A stretch of 64,000 nucleotides of DNA, taken from the NCBI RefSeq assembly GCF_001562115.1, contig NZ_CP013926.1:1054001-1118000 (forward strand), given 5' to 3'. Under the pieces are notes generated by a model. That model had not been told where the DNA came from. It worked only from the letters and a program-made list of their open reading frames with translations, and searched no databases. Shown in pieces: positions 36,064 through 48,879 of this stretch; within the stretch, counting starts at the first letter, position 1; each line of letters opens with the position of its first letter. Position numbers and translations under genes: made by a program. Source of the DNA: Alteromonas stellipolaris. Its GTDB lineage: Bacteria > Pseudomonadota > Gammaproteobacteria > Enterobacterales > Alteromonadaceae.

Positions 36064-36789
36064 CTAGGCTTGGCCTTTCAGCGTGAAATTCTTCCAGTTT
36101 ATGTGAGTGGACAGACGCATTTCTCGCAATGAAAGTGCTCGAGGTGCCCCCTTCGATTTATGACGCCACATATGCCCACTGCACGCAGATGCCATAATTG
36201 CAGTTGTAGGTTTCAAAAGCTGTCGCTTTAATACCGCATTTGCATCGGTAAAGCTGGACGTGCCGAACCCTGCTTTGTGCTGACTTGTTTCAGCTTCCCT
36301 ATGTGCCATCTCGCCATCAAAAGAAAACCATCCGTGTTTATTGGTATGAAGCGTGTTTGTGGCGTGATTCACGCTATCTATTGAGTCGAGCTCTATATGC
36401 ATACCTTCTAACGTAGTTATGCAAATAGGTATAACCAAACCGTAATCTGCGTATTGACCATACCACGGACGTTTTTTATCAATAGGTTGGCTGTGCCCTG
36501 GGCACTTACCAGGTTGCTTAATAAACCAACTTCCATTGTGGGGATCAATATCTAGCGGTGAGTTATTGTCAATGAGGTATCGTGCCACACTTCGAATATG
36601 GTGGGTCAGGCCGGCTAATCTTCGGCGCAATATAGACACATTTGAGGGGCCTTTATGCGCTATGAGCAAAAGCTCTCTTTCATATAACGCAGTACAAATT
36701 TCAGTGAACTGCGGTTGTGCACCGCCGAGCTCGCCCGAATTACTAAAAAAACCTGATTGTGTGGAAGACGTATGTCCGTCGGATGCCAT
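36064..36789 (-). CDS. Hypothetical protein (241 aa), unrecognised
   Basis: 241 aa with no signal peptide or membrane segment. It contains a RRRLAGLTHHIRSVARYLID helix, a DPHNGSWFIKQPGKCPGHSQ stretch with two-residue Cys/His clusters, and a WFSFDGEMAHREAETSQHKA stretch. The WFIK..W.GQYADYGLVIP pattern suggests a folded domain. I do not recognise the family. No adjacent partner; the start has only a weak ribosome site. Confidence 0.55.
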   Translation of the reverse strand: MASDGHTSSTQSGFFSNSGELGGAQPQFTEICTALYERELLLIAHKGPSNVSILRRRLAGLTHHIRSVARYLIDNNSPLDIDPHNGSWFIKQPGKCPGHSQPIDKKRPWYGQYADYGLVIPICITTLEGMHIELDSIDSVNHATNTLHTNKHGWFSFDGEMAHREAETSQHKAGFGTSSFTDANAVLKRQLLKPTTAIMASACSGHMWRHKSKGAPRALSLREMRLSTHINWKNFTLKGQA

Positions 36790-37464
36790 AATACTGGTAA
36801 GACAATAAAAAGACGCAATAAACCTACGTTAGCAGGATTTATGCTGGGTATCCAGAAACCCAATGCGACCAACCTATAAATTGAAGCATCTACTTTGGCG
36901 GTAAGAGAGCTCAAAGAGCATCACCGAGTTAACAGTCTTAAACGTGTTAAAAGGCTTTAATTTAATAAAATTAAGCTAACTCAAAAATATATTTAACTAG
37001 CTGACTGAAATAATGGCCATTAACATTTTACATTACCAATCTAGTGGCATCGAATATATTTATATAAGCAATTAGTATTACCACTTTTGAATTAGCCTTC
37101 ATCTAGCGAAACAATACTAAAGAATAATCATTTAATTTACCTCACATTTTTTACTTAAAAAACAACAAAAAAATGCAGTTAATTAAAAGTAACTACTTGA
37201 TAGTTATGCAGTATTGTATGGCTTTTGGGGTGGGGGTTTTTATTGGTTAGTTACGCTCTTGTTAATTGGCATTACAATTAGTGTTAATAATTCTGTGTTT
37301 TTAAGTGATCAAAGGTTGACCATTGTATGTTTTTCGTCTAGGTTTGTAATCATCTTGTAAATGAAGTGTATCTTTAATAGTGCAGGATGTAACCACACAT
37401 AACTTAGCAACGCTGTTTTGAAAGCCTGAAGGCTCGGTTCAAAACGCTGCAAGAGGAAACACAC
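36790..37464. other. Long AT-rich intergenic region upstream of the second receptor
   Basis: 675 bases with no supported gene. Very AT-rich from about 36950 to 37200. A TTGACC at 37317 is a possible -35, but no good -10 follows at the right distance. A hairpin in the receptor leader is listed separately. Confidence 0.6.
37414..37447 (+). other. Hairpin in the leader of the second receptor gene
   Basis: GTTTTGAA-AGCC-TGAA-GGCT-CGG-TTCAAAAC forms an imperfect 12-bp stem 18 bases before the ATG, close to the ribosome site AAGAGG. It could affect translation or bind a regulator. Confidence 0.45.
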
Positions 37465-40422
37465 ATGGGACACAAATTATCTAAAATCACATTAGCGATG
37501 TTGTCTGCAACATCGTTGAGTTTTGCCACTTCTACCCTTGCTCAAGAAGCTCAACAAGAAGCCGAAAAAGACGTAGAAGTTATTCAGGTTTCTGGTATTC
37601 GCGCCTCGTTAGCCAGTGCTCTAAATGAAAAACGTTTTACAAACAATTTAGTAGAAGTCATTGAAGCTGAGGATATTGGTAAATTGCCTGACCAAAACTT
37701 AGCGGAAGTGTTAGAAAACATCACGGGTATTCAAATCACTCGTGAAGCAGGTGTTGGTACGGGTGTTCAAATCCGTGGTACAGATGCCAACCGAACAGAG
37801 ATTAACGGCGTATCAACGGTAGGCTCAGGCGCAGGCCGAAGTGGTATCGATTTTGAAGATGTGTCAGCAGCAATCATTGCGGGCTTGGAAGTTACCAAGT
37901 CACCAGATGCGAAAACAATTGAAGGTTCTGTTGGTGGTACCATCAATCTTAAGACAATTCGTCCTCTACAATTGACTGAGCGATTGACGTCGATTCGTGT
38001 TCAAGGTGAAAACAGTAGTTTATCTACAGATAGCGGTTTCCAGCCTCGTCTTTCAGCGACTTTTGGTGATAACTGGGAAAACGACCACGGTAAATTTGGT
38101 GTTGTAGTGAGTGGTAGTTATTCAGAACAAGATGTATCTGCATTTAGACCACGTGCTGACCGAGATAACCTAATTGCTTCTGACAGCGGCGTAGCAAGTG
38201 CCCAGTCATTCGACTTCCTTCCCATTCAGTTTTTCGTACAAGATTACGACAACTACGAATATGAAACGAAAAACTTCGTAGGTACCTTTGAATGGCAGCC
38301 TAACGACAACACTAAGTTTTTCTTCGACGCCATCATTAATGACCAAGAACGTTTGCAAGAAAGTTCACGTGTTCAGGCATCAGGCGTAAGTGCACTTAAC
38401 GATATTTCAGTACCTGATGCATTTGAAACGATTAACTTCGGTTCGTTAGGTGGTACTGATTTAGGTTCAATGCAGGCTGCGCTTCGCGGTGTTATTCCAG
38501 TGAATCTTGATAACGATGACGACGATCCTAACCTTCGTTTGTCGACCGATACAAACTCTCGTATTACAGAGAGCCAGATCTTTAGATTAGGTGGTGAATG
38601 GCAAGGCGAGAAATGGTTTGTAAGTGCTGAAGTTGCATCTTCATCTTCAGATACTACCACACCTAGCTTTAATACTACGCTTAACTTCATCAACCCTAAT
38701 GCACCATTAGATGCTGGTGGCGGTAACGATAACAGTGTTCCGTTTGAATATGATTTATCTGGCGGCTCATTAGCGTTCGGTATTGCATCTGGTGCGGAAT
38801 ATGCGCCAACAGTAGAGCAGCTTTTAGACCCTTCAAATGTTGTTCTACGTGATGTAAACATTGGTAGAGATACCACTGAAAACTCAGAAGATGCGATTCG
38901 TTTTGACTTTTCATACTACGTAGACTCGATGATTACGTCAGTTGACTTTGGTTATCGCTATAACAAATCAACTAGCACCCGTGATGATGTTAGTACTAGC
39001 GTTGGTTTGAGAAGCATGGAAGACAGCCCTCGAGGCGATTTGTTCTCTGAATTGCTAGTCGCAGGACCTAACAACTTCAATGATGCGGATGGTCGCGAAC
39101 TTTTCGTTCGAGACTTCTTAATCATTAATCCTGAATTAGTGGCTTCAGATCCAGATGGTGTTTTAGCTTCATTACAGCAAGCTATGGACGCACATGGCTC
39201 TACAGCTACATTAAACGCACCAACATCTAGCTCGTCTGGTTTCTTCGACATCGAAGAAGAAACACATGCTCTTTATGCGCAAGCGAACTTTGAATATGAA
39301 ATGTTCCGCGGTAATTTCGGCGTACGTTATTTGCAAACAGACGTTACCTCTGTGGGTAACTCAATTACGGTAGACGGTGACGGAAACGAATTGGTATCGC
39401 AAGTAACTAATACCGGTGATTACGATTTCATTCTACCTCGCTTAAATATTGTTGCTGATGTGGCTGATGATGTTGTACTTCGCTTTGGTGCCGGTAAAGA
39501 TATACGCCGTCCTAACTTTGATGACTTATCTACGTCAGTAACATTCAGTACCAGCCCTAACCCAAATGTGGCTATTGGTAACCCAGGGCTAGAGCCTGAA
39601 GAAGTAACATCTTTCGACTTAGCGGCTGAATGGTATTTTGCTGAAGCAAGTGTGTTAAGTGTTGGTATATTCCACAAAACACGTAAAGCATTGCACGTTG
39701 ACCAAATCGTGAGCCCGTTTGAAGATCCGGTAACAGGTTATCGTGACTTAACCGACCCTTGTGAAGGTGGCGGTGTGTTTAACCCCATTGCTGATATCAA
39801 CGTTTTTGGACCTGACCTAGGTACAGGTATTTGTGTCGGTACAGAGACTAAGATTAACGATGCTGGCGAAACTACGCAAAAAGGTATCGAAATTGCCGTT
39901 CAATATGACCTTTCAAGCTTTGAAAAAGAGCTAGGTTGGGCTTCAGGTTTCGGTGTACTTGCTAACTACACTATTCAAGAGTTTGACGGTGGTGATTCTG
40001 AAAATACAGCAACAAGTCGTGCGGCAAATGTATTCGCAGCCTCTACAGGTATTGATGATATTGAAGTGTCAGCAGTTCAAGGTCTACTGAACTTATCTGA
40101 AAATGCGTATAACTTCACCTTGTACTATGAGAAGTTTGGTTTATCGGCGCGTATGCGTTACACATGGCGTGAAGCGTATCGTTCGGATGACTTCGGTAGC
40201 ACATCAAGCTTCCCTTGGGGCTTCCCAGTGGTTCAGGAAGATCGTGGTCAGCTTAATGCAAGTATTAACTACGACGTGAACGAAGACTTCAACATAGGTA
40301 TTGAGGCGGTGAATATTACTGAATCAGAAGTTGAACAGTCTTGTATCAATGAAGGTGCGTTATTGTGCTTCCAAGGTCTTACCGACCGCCGAGTGACTTT
40401 AGGTGCTAACTACCGCTTCTAA
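37465..40422 (+). CDS. TonB-dependent receptor (TIGR01782-like)
   Basis: 985 aa. Signal peptide (MGHKLSKITLAMLSATSLSF..TLAQ). TonB box DVEVIQVSGIRASL, then a plug domain with KLPDQNLAEVLENITGIQIT, VQIRGTDANRTEINGV and KTIEGSVGGTINLKT. The long barrel ends with VTLGANYRF. The KRFTNNLVEVIEAEDIGKLP region is typical of the Xanthomonas/Caulobacter/Alteromonas branch that imports glycans or other large substrates. No adjacent glycoside hydrolase or regulator shows the substrate. It ends in its own terminator. Confidence 0.9.
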   Translation: MGHKLSKITLAMLSATSLSFATSTLAQEAQQEAEKDVEVIQVSGIRASLASALNEKRFTNNLVEVIEAEDIGKLPDQNLAEVLENITGIQITREAGVGTGVQIRGTDANRTEINGVSTVGSGAGRSGIDFEDVSAAIIAGLEVTKSPDAKTIEGSVGGTINLKTIRPLQLTERLTSIRVQGENSSLSTDSGFQPRLSATFGDNWENDHGKFGVVVSGSYSEQDVSAFRPRADRDNLIASDSGVASAQSFDFLPIQFFVQDYDNYEYETKNFVGTFEWQPNDNTKFFFDAIINDQERLQESSRVQASGVSALNDISVPDAFETINFGSLGGTDLGSMQAALRGVIPVNLDNDDDDPNLRLSTDTNSRITESQIFRLGGEWQGEKWFVSAEVASSSSDTTTPSFNTTLNFINPNAPLDAGGGNDNSVPFEYDLSGGSLAFGIASGAEYAPTVEQLLDPSNVVLRDVNIGRDTTENSEDAIRFDFSYYVDSMITSVDFGYRYNKSTSTRDDVSTSVGLRSMEDSPRGDLFSELLVAGPNNFNDADGRELFVRDFLIINPELVASDPDGVLASLQQAMDAHGSTATLNAPTSSSSGFFDIEEETHALYAQANFEYEMFRGNFGVRYLQTDVTSVGNSITVDGDGNELVSQVTNTGDYDFILPRLNIVADVADDVVLRFGAGKDIRRPNFDDLSTSVTFSTSPNPNVAIGNPGLEPEEVTSFDLAAEWYFAEASVLSVGIFHKTRKALHVDQIVSPFEDPVTGYRDLTDPCEGGGVFNPIADINVFGPDLGTGICVGTETKINDAGETTQKGIEIAVQYDLSSFEKELGWASGFGVLANYTIQEFDGGDSENTATSRAANVFAASTGIDDIEVSAVQGLLNLSENAYNFTLYYEKFGLSARMRYTWREAYRSDDFGSTSSFPWGFPVVQEDRGQLNASINYDVNEDFNIGIEAVNITESEVEQSCINEGALLCFQGLTDRRVTLGANYRF

Positions 40423-40452
40423 TTAGCGTAGCTTCACTAACAACACTAAATT

Positions 40453-40485
40453 AAAATACCCCAGCACGAGCTGGGGTATTTTTTT
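40453..40485 (+). terminator. Terminator of the second receptor gene
   Basis: AATACCCCAGC (40455-40465) pairs with GCTGGGGTATT (40470-40480) with a 4-base loop and a run of T. Confidence 0.92.
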
Positions 40486-40535
40486 GTCTTAAATTAAGCT
40501 CGCTAGTCCTTAATCATTGTCATCTTTTTTGAATG

Positions 40536-40577
40536 GGGCGTTATTAAAAGGATGTTATTAAAAGGGCGTTATTGAGG
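40536..40577. repeat. 14-bp tandem repeat, three units
   Basis: GGGCGTTATTAAAA, GGATGTTATTAAAA and GGGCGTTATTGAGG follow each other without gaps and lead directly into the poly-G tract. Confidence 0.8.
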
Positions 40578-40625
40578 GGGGGGGGGCTAGGGAAGGGGGG
40601 CTACTTAAGGGACGTGAGGGAAGGG
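40576..40625 (+). repeat. Poly-G tract and G-run cluster (possible G-quadruplex)
   Basis: A run of eleven G (40576-40586) is followed by GGG (40590), six G (40595-40600), GGG (40609), GGG (40618) and GGG (40623), separated by 2-8 bases. This fits or nearly fits the G-quadruplex pattern and is very unusual in this genome. It lies between two terminators, so it is probably not translated. Confidence 0.75.
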
Positions 40626-40639
40626 CTTCAAACAGGCAC

Positions 40640-40692
40640 AAAAAAGCTGCGTAAAGGTTATCCAAAATTATGGGTCTTTACGCAGCTTTTGA
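40640..40692 (-). terminator. Long-stem terminator-like repeat beyond eno
   Basis: AAAAGCTGCGTAAAG (40642-40656) pairs perfectly with CTTTACGCAGCTTTT (40676-40690) with a 19-base loop. A-rich sequence beyond the left arm gives a T run on the minus strand. A second small hairpin AGCGCACT/AGTGCGCT lies nearer to eno at about 40724-40747. Confidence 0.75.
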
Positions 40693-40774
40693 TTAGATAA
40701 GTAACCAGTACACTTATATATTAAGCGCACTCTTGTCTCAAGTGCGCTCTTGTCTTAAGTGCACTATGAATAGG

Positions 40775-42076
<1,302 letters not shown>

Positions 42077-42126
42077 TTAACAATTGTTTGGGAACACAAC
42101 GGGAGAAAGTGTTCCCTTATTAGAAA

Positions 42127-43896
<1,770 letters not shown>

Positions 43897-43936
43897 TTAC
43901 CTATTTGAGCGCAGCTTTTGAGGCTAGCGCTTCTTT

Positions 43937-46600
43937 TTAGGACTGACTTAAACGCTTTAGCGTGTAAATGAGGTCTAGCGCTTGGCGTGGGGAAAGCTCA
44001 TCCGGTGATAAGTTTTCCAACGCTTCAACAACCGGATGCGGTTTATCTGGGAACAACAGTTGAGACTGAGATTGAGATTGAGATTGTGATGGTGAAGTTG
44101 AAGATACAGCTGCTTTTTTACTGGTTGCTTTAGCGTGTTGCTTACCAGTTTTATCCGCAGTTTTAGATGACTTATCAGTAGTATTCCCAACACCGGATTC
44201 AGTTTCAGAGATAAGATGCGCGTTTTCCAAAATAGCGAGCTTTTGCTGCGCCGCTTTAATGACAGGTTTAGGCACACCCGCAAGCTGGGCAACCTGTAAA
44301 CCGAAGCTCTTACTGGCCGCGCCATTTTGTACACTATGCATAAACCGGATGGTATCGTCGTGTTCTACTGCATCTAAATGCACATTAACCACGCTCTTTT
44401 CAGTATCTGGTAACTCGGTGAGCTCAAAATAGTGGGTTGCAAATAGGGTGTAAGCATTCAGCTTTTGAGCAAGATAGCTGGCGCATGCCCATGCCAATGA
44501 CAAACCATCGTAAGTACTGGTGCCGCGGCCAATCTCATCCATTAAAACTAACGAATGCTCTGTGGCGTTGTGCAGAATGTTGGCAGTTTCTGTCATCTCT
44601 ACCATAAAGGTTGAGCGACCAGAGGCTAAATCGTCAGATGCACCAATACGGGTAAAGATCCTGTCGATTTTACCAATATGGGCGTTTTGTGCGGGCACAT
44701 AGCTGCCAATATAGGCTAGCAGCGCAATTAAGGCAGTTTGGCGCATATATGTTGATTTACCGCCCATGTTAGGGCCAGTAATAATAAGCATACGCTGGCA
44801 TTCGTTAAGCGTTAATGGATTGGCAATGAAAGGGTCTTTCATAACCTGTTCCACCACAGGATGTCGGCCTTCTTCGTAGGTCAGTGCACTTTCCATACTT
44901 AACGTAGGGCGATGCCAATCAAGACTTAACGCGCGCTCGGCAAAACAGCATAGTACATCGAGTTTAGCCAGTGCTGCGGCGGTTTCAATTAGCGCATTCA
45001 AGCATGGTGCAATTTCATCGAAAAGCGCTTCATAAAGCTGTTTTTCAAGGGCTAGAGCACGGCCTTGGCTGGTTAGTACTTTATCTTCGTGCTCTTTTAG
45101 TTCAGGTGTAATAAAGCGTTCTGTATTTTTAAGGGTTTGCCTGCGAATATATTCGGCGGGTGCTTTGTCGCTATTAGCGCGGCTTATTTCGATAAAGAAA
45201 CCATGAACCCGGTTGTAGCCTACTTTTAAGGTTGAAATTCCCGTGCGTTCACGTTCCCGTTGCTCCATGGCGTCGAGATAATCGGTAGCACCTTGAGACA
45301 GTTTTCGAAGCTCATCTAATTCACTATTAAAGCCTTCTGCAATAACGCCGCCATCGCGGATAACCACAGGCGGGTTATCGATAATCGCGTTATTTAATAA
45401 GGTTTGTAGCTCTGGGTAGGTACTGATGGCCAGTTTTAATTCATTAAGCTGTGCAACGTTATACGCCCCTAGCGCTTCTTGAAGGGCGGGCAGGGTATTC
45501 AGCGCGTTTTTGAGCCTTGCGAAATCCCTAGGCCTTGCTGAACGTAATGCCAACCGTGCCATTATGCGTTCAATATCACCAATGGTTTTTAAATGGCTGC
45601 GAATAGCTTCTGGCTCATTGTCGATTAGTGCTTCTATAGCATCTTGTCGGTTATGTAATTCGTGCTGGTCGGTGATAGGCGAATGAATATAGCGTTGTAA
45701 TAACCGGCTACCCATAGCGGTAGTGGTCGTATCCATTACGCTAAACAGGGTATTTTCAATACCGCCGGCTAAATTGTGGGTAAGTTCTAAGTTTCTGCGG
45801 GTTGCAGCATCTAGCTGTACACGGCTGTCTTGTTGTTCTTTTTGAATGCGCCGAATATGAGGCAGCGCCGTACGCTGGGTATCTTTCACATATTGGAGTA
45901 CACAACCCGCGGCGCCAATGCCTTTGGTTAAGTCTGACACGCCAAAGCCTGCAAGCTCTTTAGTTTGAAACTGAGCGGTTAATTGTTCGGTAGCGGTATC
46001 GATATCGAATTCCCACTCGGGACGCCGACGCAAACCTTTGCGCTGTTCTATCAGCGGTAAGCTTTCAAACCCTTCAGGGTAGAGCAGCTCAGCAGGGTTA
46101 ATTCGTTGAAGTTCACCTAGCAAGGCATCGTCGGTGTCGCACTCAACCACTACAAAACGGCCACTGGTCACATCTAATGTCGCCACGCCATAATGCATAC
46201 TGTGGCCGCATACTGCTGCTAATACATTATCGCGGCGTTCTTCTAATAAGGCTTCATCGGTAACCGTACCTGGGGTAACGATGCGCTGAACCTGACGTTC
46301 AACGGGGCCTTTACTGGTAGCAGGGTCGCCTACTTGTTCGCAAATGGCTACCGATTCGCCCATTTTTACCAAGCGGGCTAAGTAACTTTCCACTGCATGG
46401 TAAGGTACACCAGCCATGGGGATAGGATCGCCGCCGGATTTACCCCGTGCGGTTAACGATATATCAAGCAGTTCTGCGGCTTTCTTGGCATCATCGAAAA
46501 ACAACTCGTAAAAGTCGCCCATACGGTAAAACATCAAAATGTTAGGGTGCTGCGCCTTTATCGTTAAATACTGGCGCATCATAGGAGTGTGTGATTCCAA
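43937..46600 (-). CDS. mutS: DNA mismatch repair protein MutS
   Basis: 887 aa. N-terminal mismatch-binding domain with [20 protein letters not shown] (the Phe-X-Glu motif reads FYE in GDFYELFF), connector and lever domains, and ATPase with Walker [15 protein letters not shown] and Walker [21 protein letters not shown]. After the ATPase there is a long low-complexity linker (about 800-847: Lys, Ser and Thr rich, ending in five Ser-Gln pairs) and then QLLFPD, a likely beta-clamp-binding motif, and the C-terminal tetramerisation helices. The Ser-Gln run is coded by a hexanucleotide repeat (listed separately). Confidence 0.97.
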   Translation of the reverse strand: MESHTPMMRQYLTIKAQHPNILMFYRMGDFYELFFDDAKKAAELLDISLTARGKSGGDPIPMAGVPYHAVESYLARLVKMGESVAICEQVGDPATSKGPVERQVQRIVTPGTVTDEALLEERRDNVLAAVCGHSMHYGVATLDVTSGRFVVVECDTDDALLGELQRINPAELLYPEGFESLPLIEQRKGLRRRPEWEFDIDTATEQLTAQFQTKELAGFGVSDLTKGIGAAGCVLQYVKDTQRTALPHIRRIQKEQQDSRVQLDAATRRNLELTHNLAGGIENTLFSVMDTTTTAMGSRLLQRYIHSPITDQHELHNRQDAIEALIDNEPEAIRSHLKTIGDIERIMARLALRSARPRDFARLKNALNTLPALQEALGAYNVAQLNELKLAISTYPELQTLLNNAIIDNPPVVIRDGGVIAEGFNSELDELRKLSQGATDYLDAMEQRERERTGISTLKVGYNRVHGFFIEISRANSDKAPAEYIRRQTLKNTERFITPELKEHEDKVLTSQGRALALEKQLYEALFDEIAPCLNALIETAAALAKLDVLCCFAERALSLDWHRPTLSMESALTYEEGRHPVVEQVMKDPFIANPLTLNECQRMLIITGPNMGGKSTYMRQTALIALLAYIGSYVPAQNAHIGKIDRIFTRIGASDDLASGRSTFMVEMTETANILHNATEHSLVLMDEIGRGTSTYDGLSLAWACASYLAQKLNAYTLFATHYFELTELPDTEKSVVNVHLDAVEHDDTIRFMHSVQNGAASKSFGLQVAQLAGVPKPVIKAAQQKLAILENAHLISETESGVGNTTDKSSKTADKTGKQHAKATSKKAAVSSTSPSQSQSQSQSQLLFPDKPHPVVEALENLSPDELSPRQALDLIYTLKRLSQS
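44060..44089 (-). repeat. Hexanucleotide tandem repeat inside mutS
   Basis: Five 6-bp units (TCACAA, TCTCAA, TCTCAA, TCTCAG, TCTCAA on the coding strand) code for Ser-Gln pairs just before the probable clamp-binding motif. Gain or loss of units keeps the frame. Confidence 0.85.
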
Positions 46601-46874
46601 AAAATGCCTCGTGCTTTTTTATTGCTGATACTTGCGATAACTCAATTTGTTATATTAACAGAAGAATTATTAACAGAAGAGTGATTAAAAGAGCAGGGGT
46701 GCTAAAATAATCGCTTTTCACGTTTGCTGAGTATTATTGATATGGGTACGGAATTTTCAACCATTTCCTGTTTTCATTAATAGATTGATAGCTGACGCCT
46801 GTTAGCACATCAGCACAGTTTAACGCCTTACGGCCAAAGCTGATAACAGTGCCGATAGCAATAAAAGGACATTC

Positions 46875-47363
46875 ATGGTATCTGACAATACAACAGAGAT
46901 GGTGACTGCGTTAGGTAATGCCCTTCGCCGCAAAAGCTGGACGGTCTCAAGCGCAGAATCTTGCACAGGGGGCGGAATTGCTTTCGCCTTTACCAGTATT
47001 GCTGGCAGTTCGGACTGGTTTAATCAAAGTTGGGTGACGTATTCAAACGACGCCAAAATGCGTGAGTTAGCCGTAAAACCAGAAACCTTAGATGCGTATG
47101 GTGCTGTGTCGTTGCAGACCGTTGAAGAGATGGCGGCGGGGGTTAAGCACAAAAGCGGCGCGAATGTCGTGGTAACCGTAAGCGGTATTGCAGGCCCTGG
47201 CGGGGGCAGCGAAGAAAAGCCCGTGGGTACGGTTTGGTTTGGATTTATTTGCGGTGAAAAGCAAGAAAACATCAAACAGGTTTTTGCTGGAGACCGCGAG
47301 GCCGTTCGCTTGCATGCGATAGAATTTGCTATTACTTACCTATTAGCGATGTTGGCTGACTGA
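46875..47363 (+). CDS. pncC: Nicotinamide-nucleotide amidohydrolase PncC (CinA C-terminal family)
   Basis: 162 aa. The SAESCTGGGIA motif near residue 27, YSNDAKMRELAV, GAVSLQTVEEMA and SGIAGPGGGSEEKPVGTVWFG identify the CinA C-terminal/PncC family. It hydrolyses NMN to nicotinate mononucleotide in the pyridine nucleotide salvage cycle. Divergent from mutS and 250 bases upstream of recA, the conserved mutS-cinA-recA setting. Confidence 0.93.
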   Translation: MVSDNTTEMVTALGNALRRKSWTVSSAESCTGGGIAFAFTSIAGSSDWFNQSWVTYSNDAKMRELAVKPETLDAYGAVSLQTVEEMAAGVKHKSGANVVVTVSGIAGPGGGSEEKPVGTVWFGFICGEKQENIKQVFAGDREAVRLHAIEFAITYLLAMLAD

Positions 47364-47428
47364 TTCGACGATCAGCCAAGAAGCATCCAATGAGAGCCCA
47401 ATAAGCAAAATAAAATGAAAACTCAGGT

Positions 47429-47457
47429 TGAAACTGTATGCTTGTACAGTATAGAAT
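47429..47457 (+). promoter_or_regulatory. recA promoter with LexA box
   Basis: The perfect SOS palindrome CTGTATGCTTGTACAG (47434-47449) overlaps the spacer of a promoter TTGAAA (47429-47434) - 17 bases - TAGAAT (47452-47457). LexA binding would cover the promoter. The distance to the recA start is about 165 bases. Confidence 0.88.
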
Positions 47458-47617
47458 GCACGCAACACTTGGTAAGGTGTCGGTAAGCAAATGTTGATGC
47501 AATAAATGTTAGCAGTGCTAGTGAAGGTTCTCTTAACGAAGTCTGCATCAATGAAGAAAGCTTCAACGAATACATTATCAATAAAGAATTTAACCGCTAA
47601 TCCTAGAGGATATTGAC

Positions 47618-48658
47618 GTGGACGATAACAGATCTAAAGCTTTAAGTGCCGCACTTGGGCAAATTGAAAAGCAGTTCGGCAAAGGCGCAATTATGCGTTT
47701 AGGCGACAACCAAGCGATGGACATTGAGGCTATCTCTACAGGTTCACTAACCATTGATATCGCTTTGGGCATAGGCGGCTTGCCATGCGGTCGTGTGGTA
47801 GAAATTTACGGACCAGAAGCATCGGGTAAAACGACACTTACCTTGCAGGTAATTGCAGAAGCGCAGAAAAATGGCAAAACCTGTGCCTTCGTAGATGCAG
47901 AGCACGCGCTAGACCCTATTTATGCATCAAAACTTGGTGTGAATATTGATGAGCTTCTAGTCTCTCAGCCTGATACGGGTGAACAAGCCCTTGAAATCTG
48001 TGACATGTTGGTTCGCTCTGGCGGTGTTGATGTAGTAATTGTTGATTCGGTTGCTGCCCTTACGCCAAAAGCAGAAATTGAAGGCGACATGGGTGACTCA
48101 CACGTAGGTTTACAAGCACGATTAATGTCGCAAGCATTGCGTAAGCTTACAGGTAACATCAAGCGTTCAAATACCTTATGTATTTTCATTAACCAAATTC
48201 GTATGAAAATTGGTGTAATGTTCGGAAGCCCAGAAACAACAACAGGTGGTAACGCTCTTAAGTTCTACTCCTCAGTACGTTTAGATATCCGTCGTATTGG
48301 TGCGGTTAAAGAAGGCGATGAGGTGGTTGGTAATGAAACTCGCGTTAAAGTAGTGAAAAACAAAGTGGCACCGCCATTTAAGCAAGCTGAATTCATGATT
48401 CGCTATGGTGAAGGTATCAGTAAAGAAGCTGAACTTATCGACTTAGGTGTTAAGCAGAAATTGGTTGATAAAGCCGGTGCTTGGTACAGCTATAAAGGCG
48501 ACCGAATTGGTCAGGGTAAAGCGAACGTAATGAAGTTCCTGAAAGAAAACCCAGCTATTGCCGATGAGATTGAAAAACAAATTCGCGCTGAGCTACTTTT
48601 ACCTAAAACAGTGAAAGTAGAAGAAGCACCTGCTGCAGAAGATGATGCTCAGCAGTAA
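47618..48658 (+). CDS. recA: Recombinase RecA
   Basis: 346 aa from a GTG start with AGAGGA upstream ([20 protein letters not shown]). Walker [10 protein letters not shown], the signature [16 protein letters not shown], and the L2 region [14 protein letters not shown] are intact. It forms the strand-exchange filament and drives LexA self-cleavage. The C-terminal tail is acidic ([10 protein letters not shown]). No recX gene follows. Confidence 0.98.
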   Translation: MDDNRSKALSAALGQIEKQFGKGAIMRLGDNQAMDIEAISTGSLTIDIALGIGGLPCGRVVEIYGPEASGKTTLTLQVIAEAQKNGKTCAFVDAEHALDPIYASKLGVNIDELLVSQPDTGEQALEICDMLVRSGGVDVVIVDSVAALTPKAEIEGDMGDSHVGLQARLMSQALRKLTGNIKRSNTLCIFINQIRMKIGVMFGSPETTTGGNALKFYSSVRLDIRRIGAVKEGDEVVGNETRVKVVKNKVAPPFKQAEFMIRYGEGISKEAELIDLGVKQKLVDKAGAWYSYKGDRIGQGKANVMKFLKENPAIADEIEKQIRAELLLPKTVKVEEAPAAEDDAQQ

Positions 48659-48706
48659 CTCACAACGTACTATTTGTAATAGATAGTCGCGCTCTAGAGT
48701 TATCGA

Positions 48707-48734
48707 AAAGCCCACCAAATGGTGGGTTTTTTTG
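48707..48734 (+). terminator. recA terminator
   Basis: CCCACC (48711-48716) pairs with GGTGGG (48721-48726) with flanking A/T pairs and a seven-T run, 50 bases after the recA stop. Confidence 0.88.
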
Positions 48735-48879
48735 TGCTCGAAAAACATACTTCTTAACACTTTAATTCCATACTCTGCATTGAATTAAAATAAAAAAACA
48801 GTAAAGCTGTAATAAAAATAGAAAGGCAAAGACTAGTACGGTAAGCATTCGATTTAAATAATAAAAAAGGGAAGGGATA

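Noticed and set aside
38373-38876. 167-codon minus-strand frame inside the second receptor gene
   Set aside because: It is a shadow of the receptor coding frame, Ser/Pro-rich, with no ribosome site and no family resemblance.
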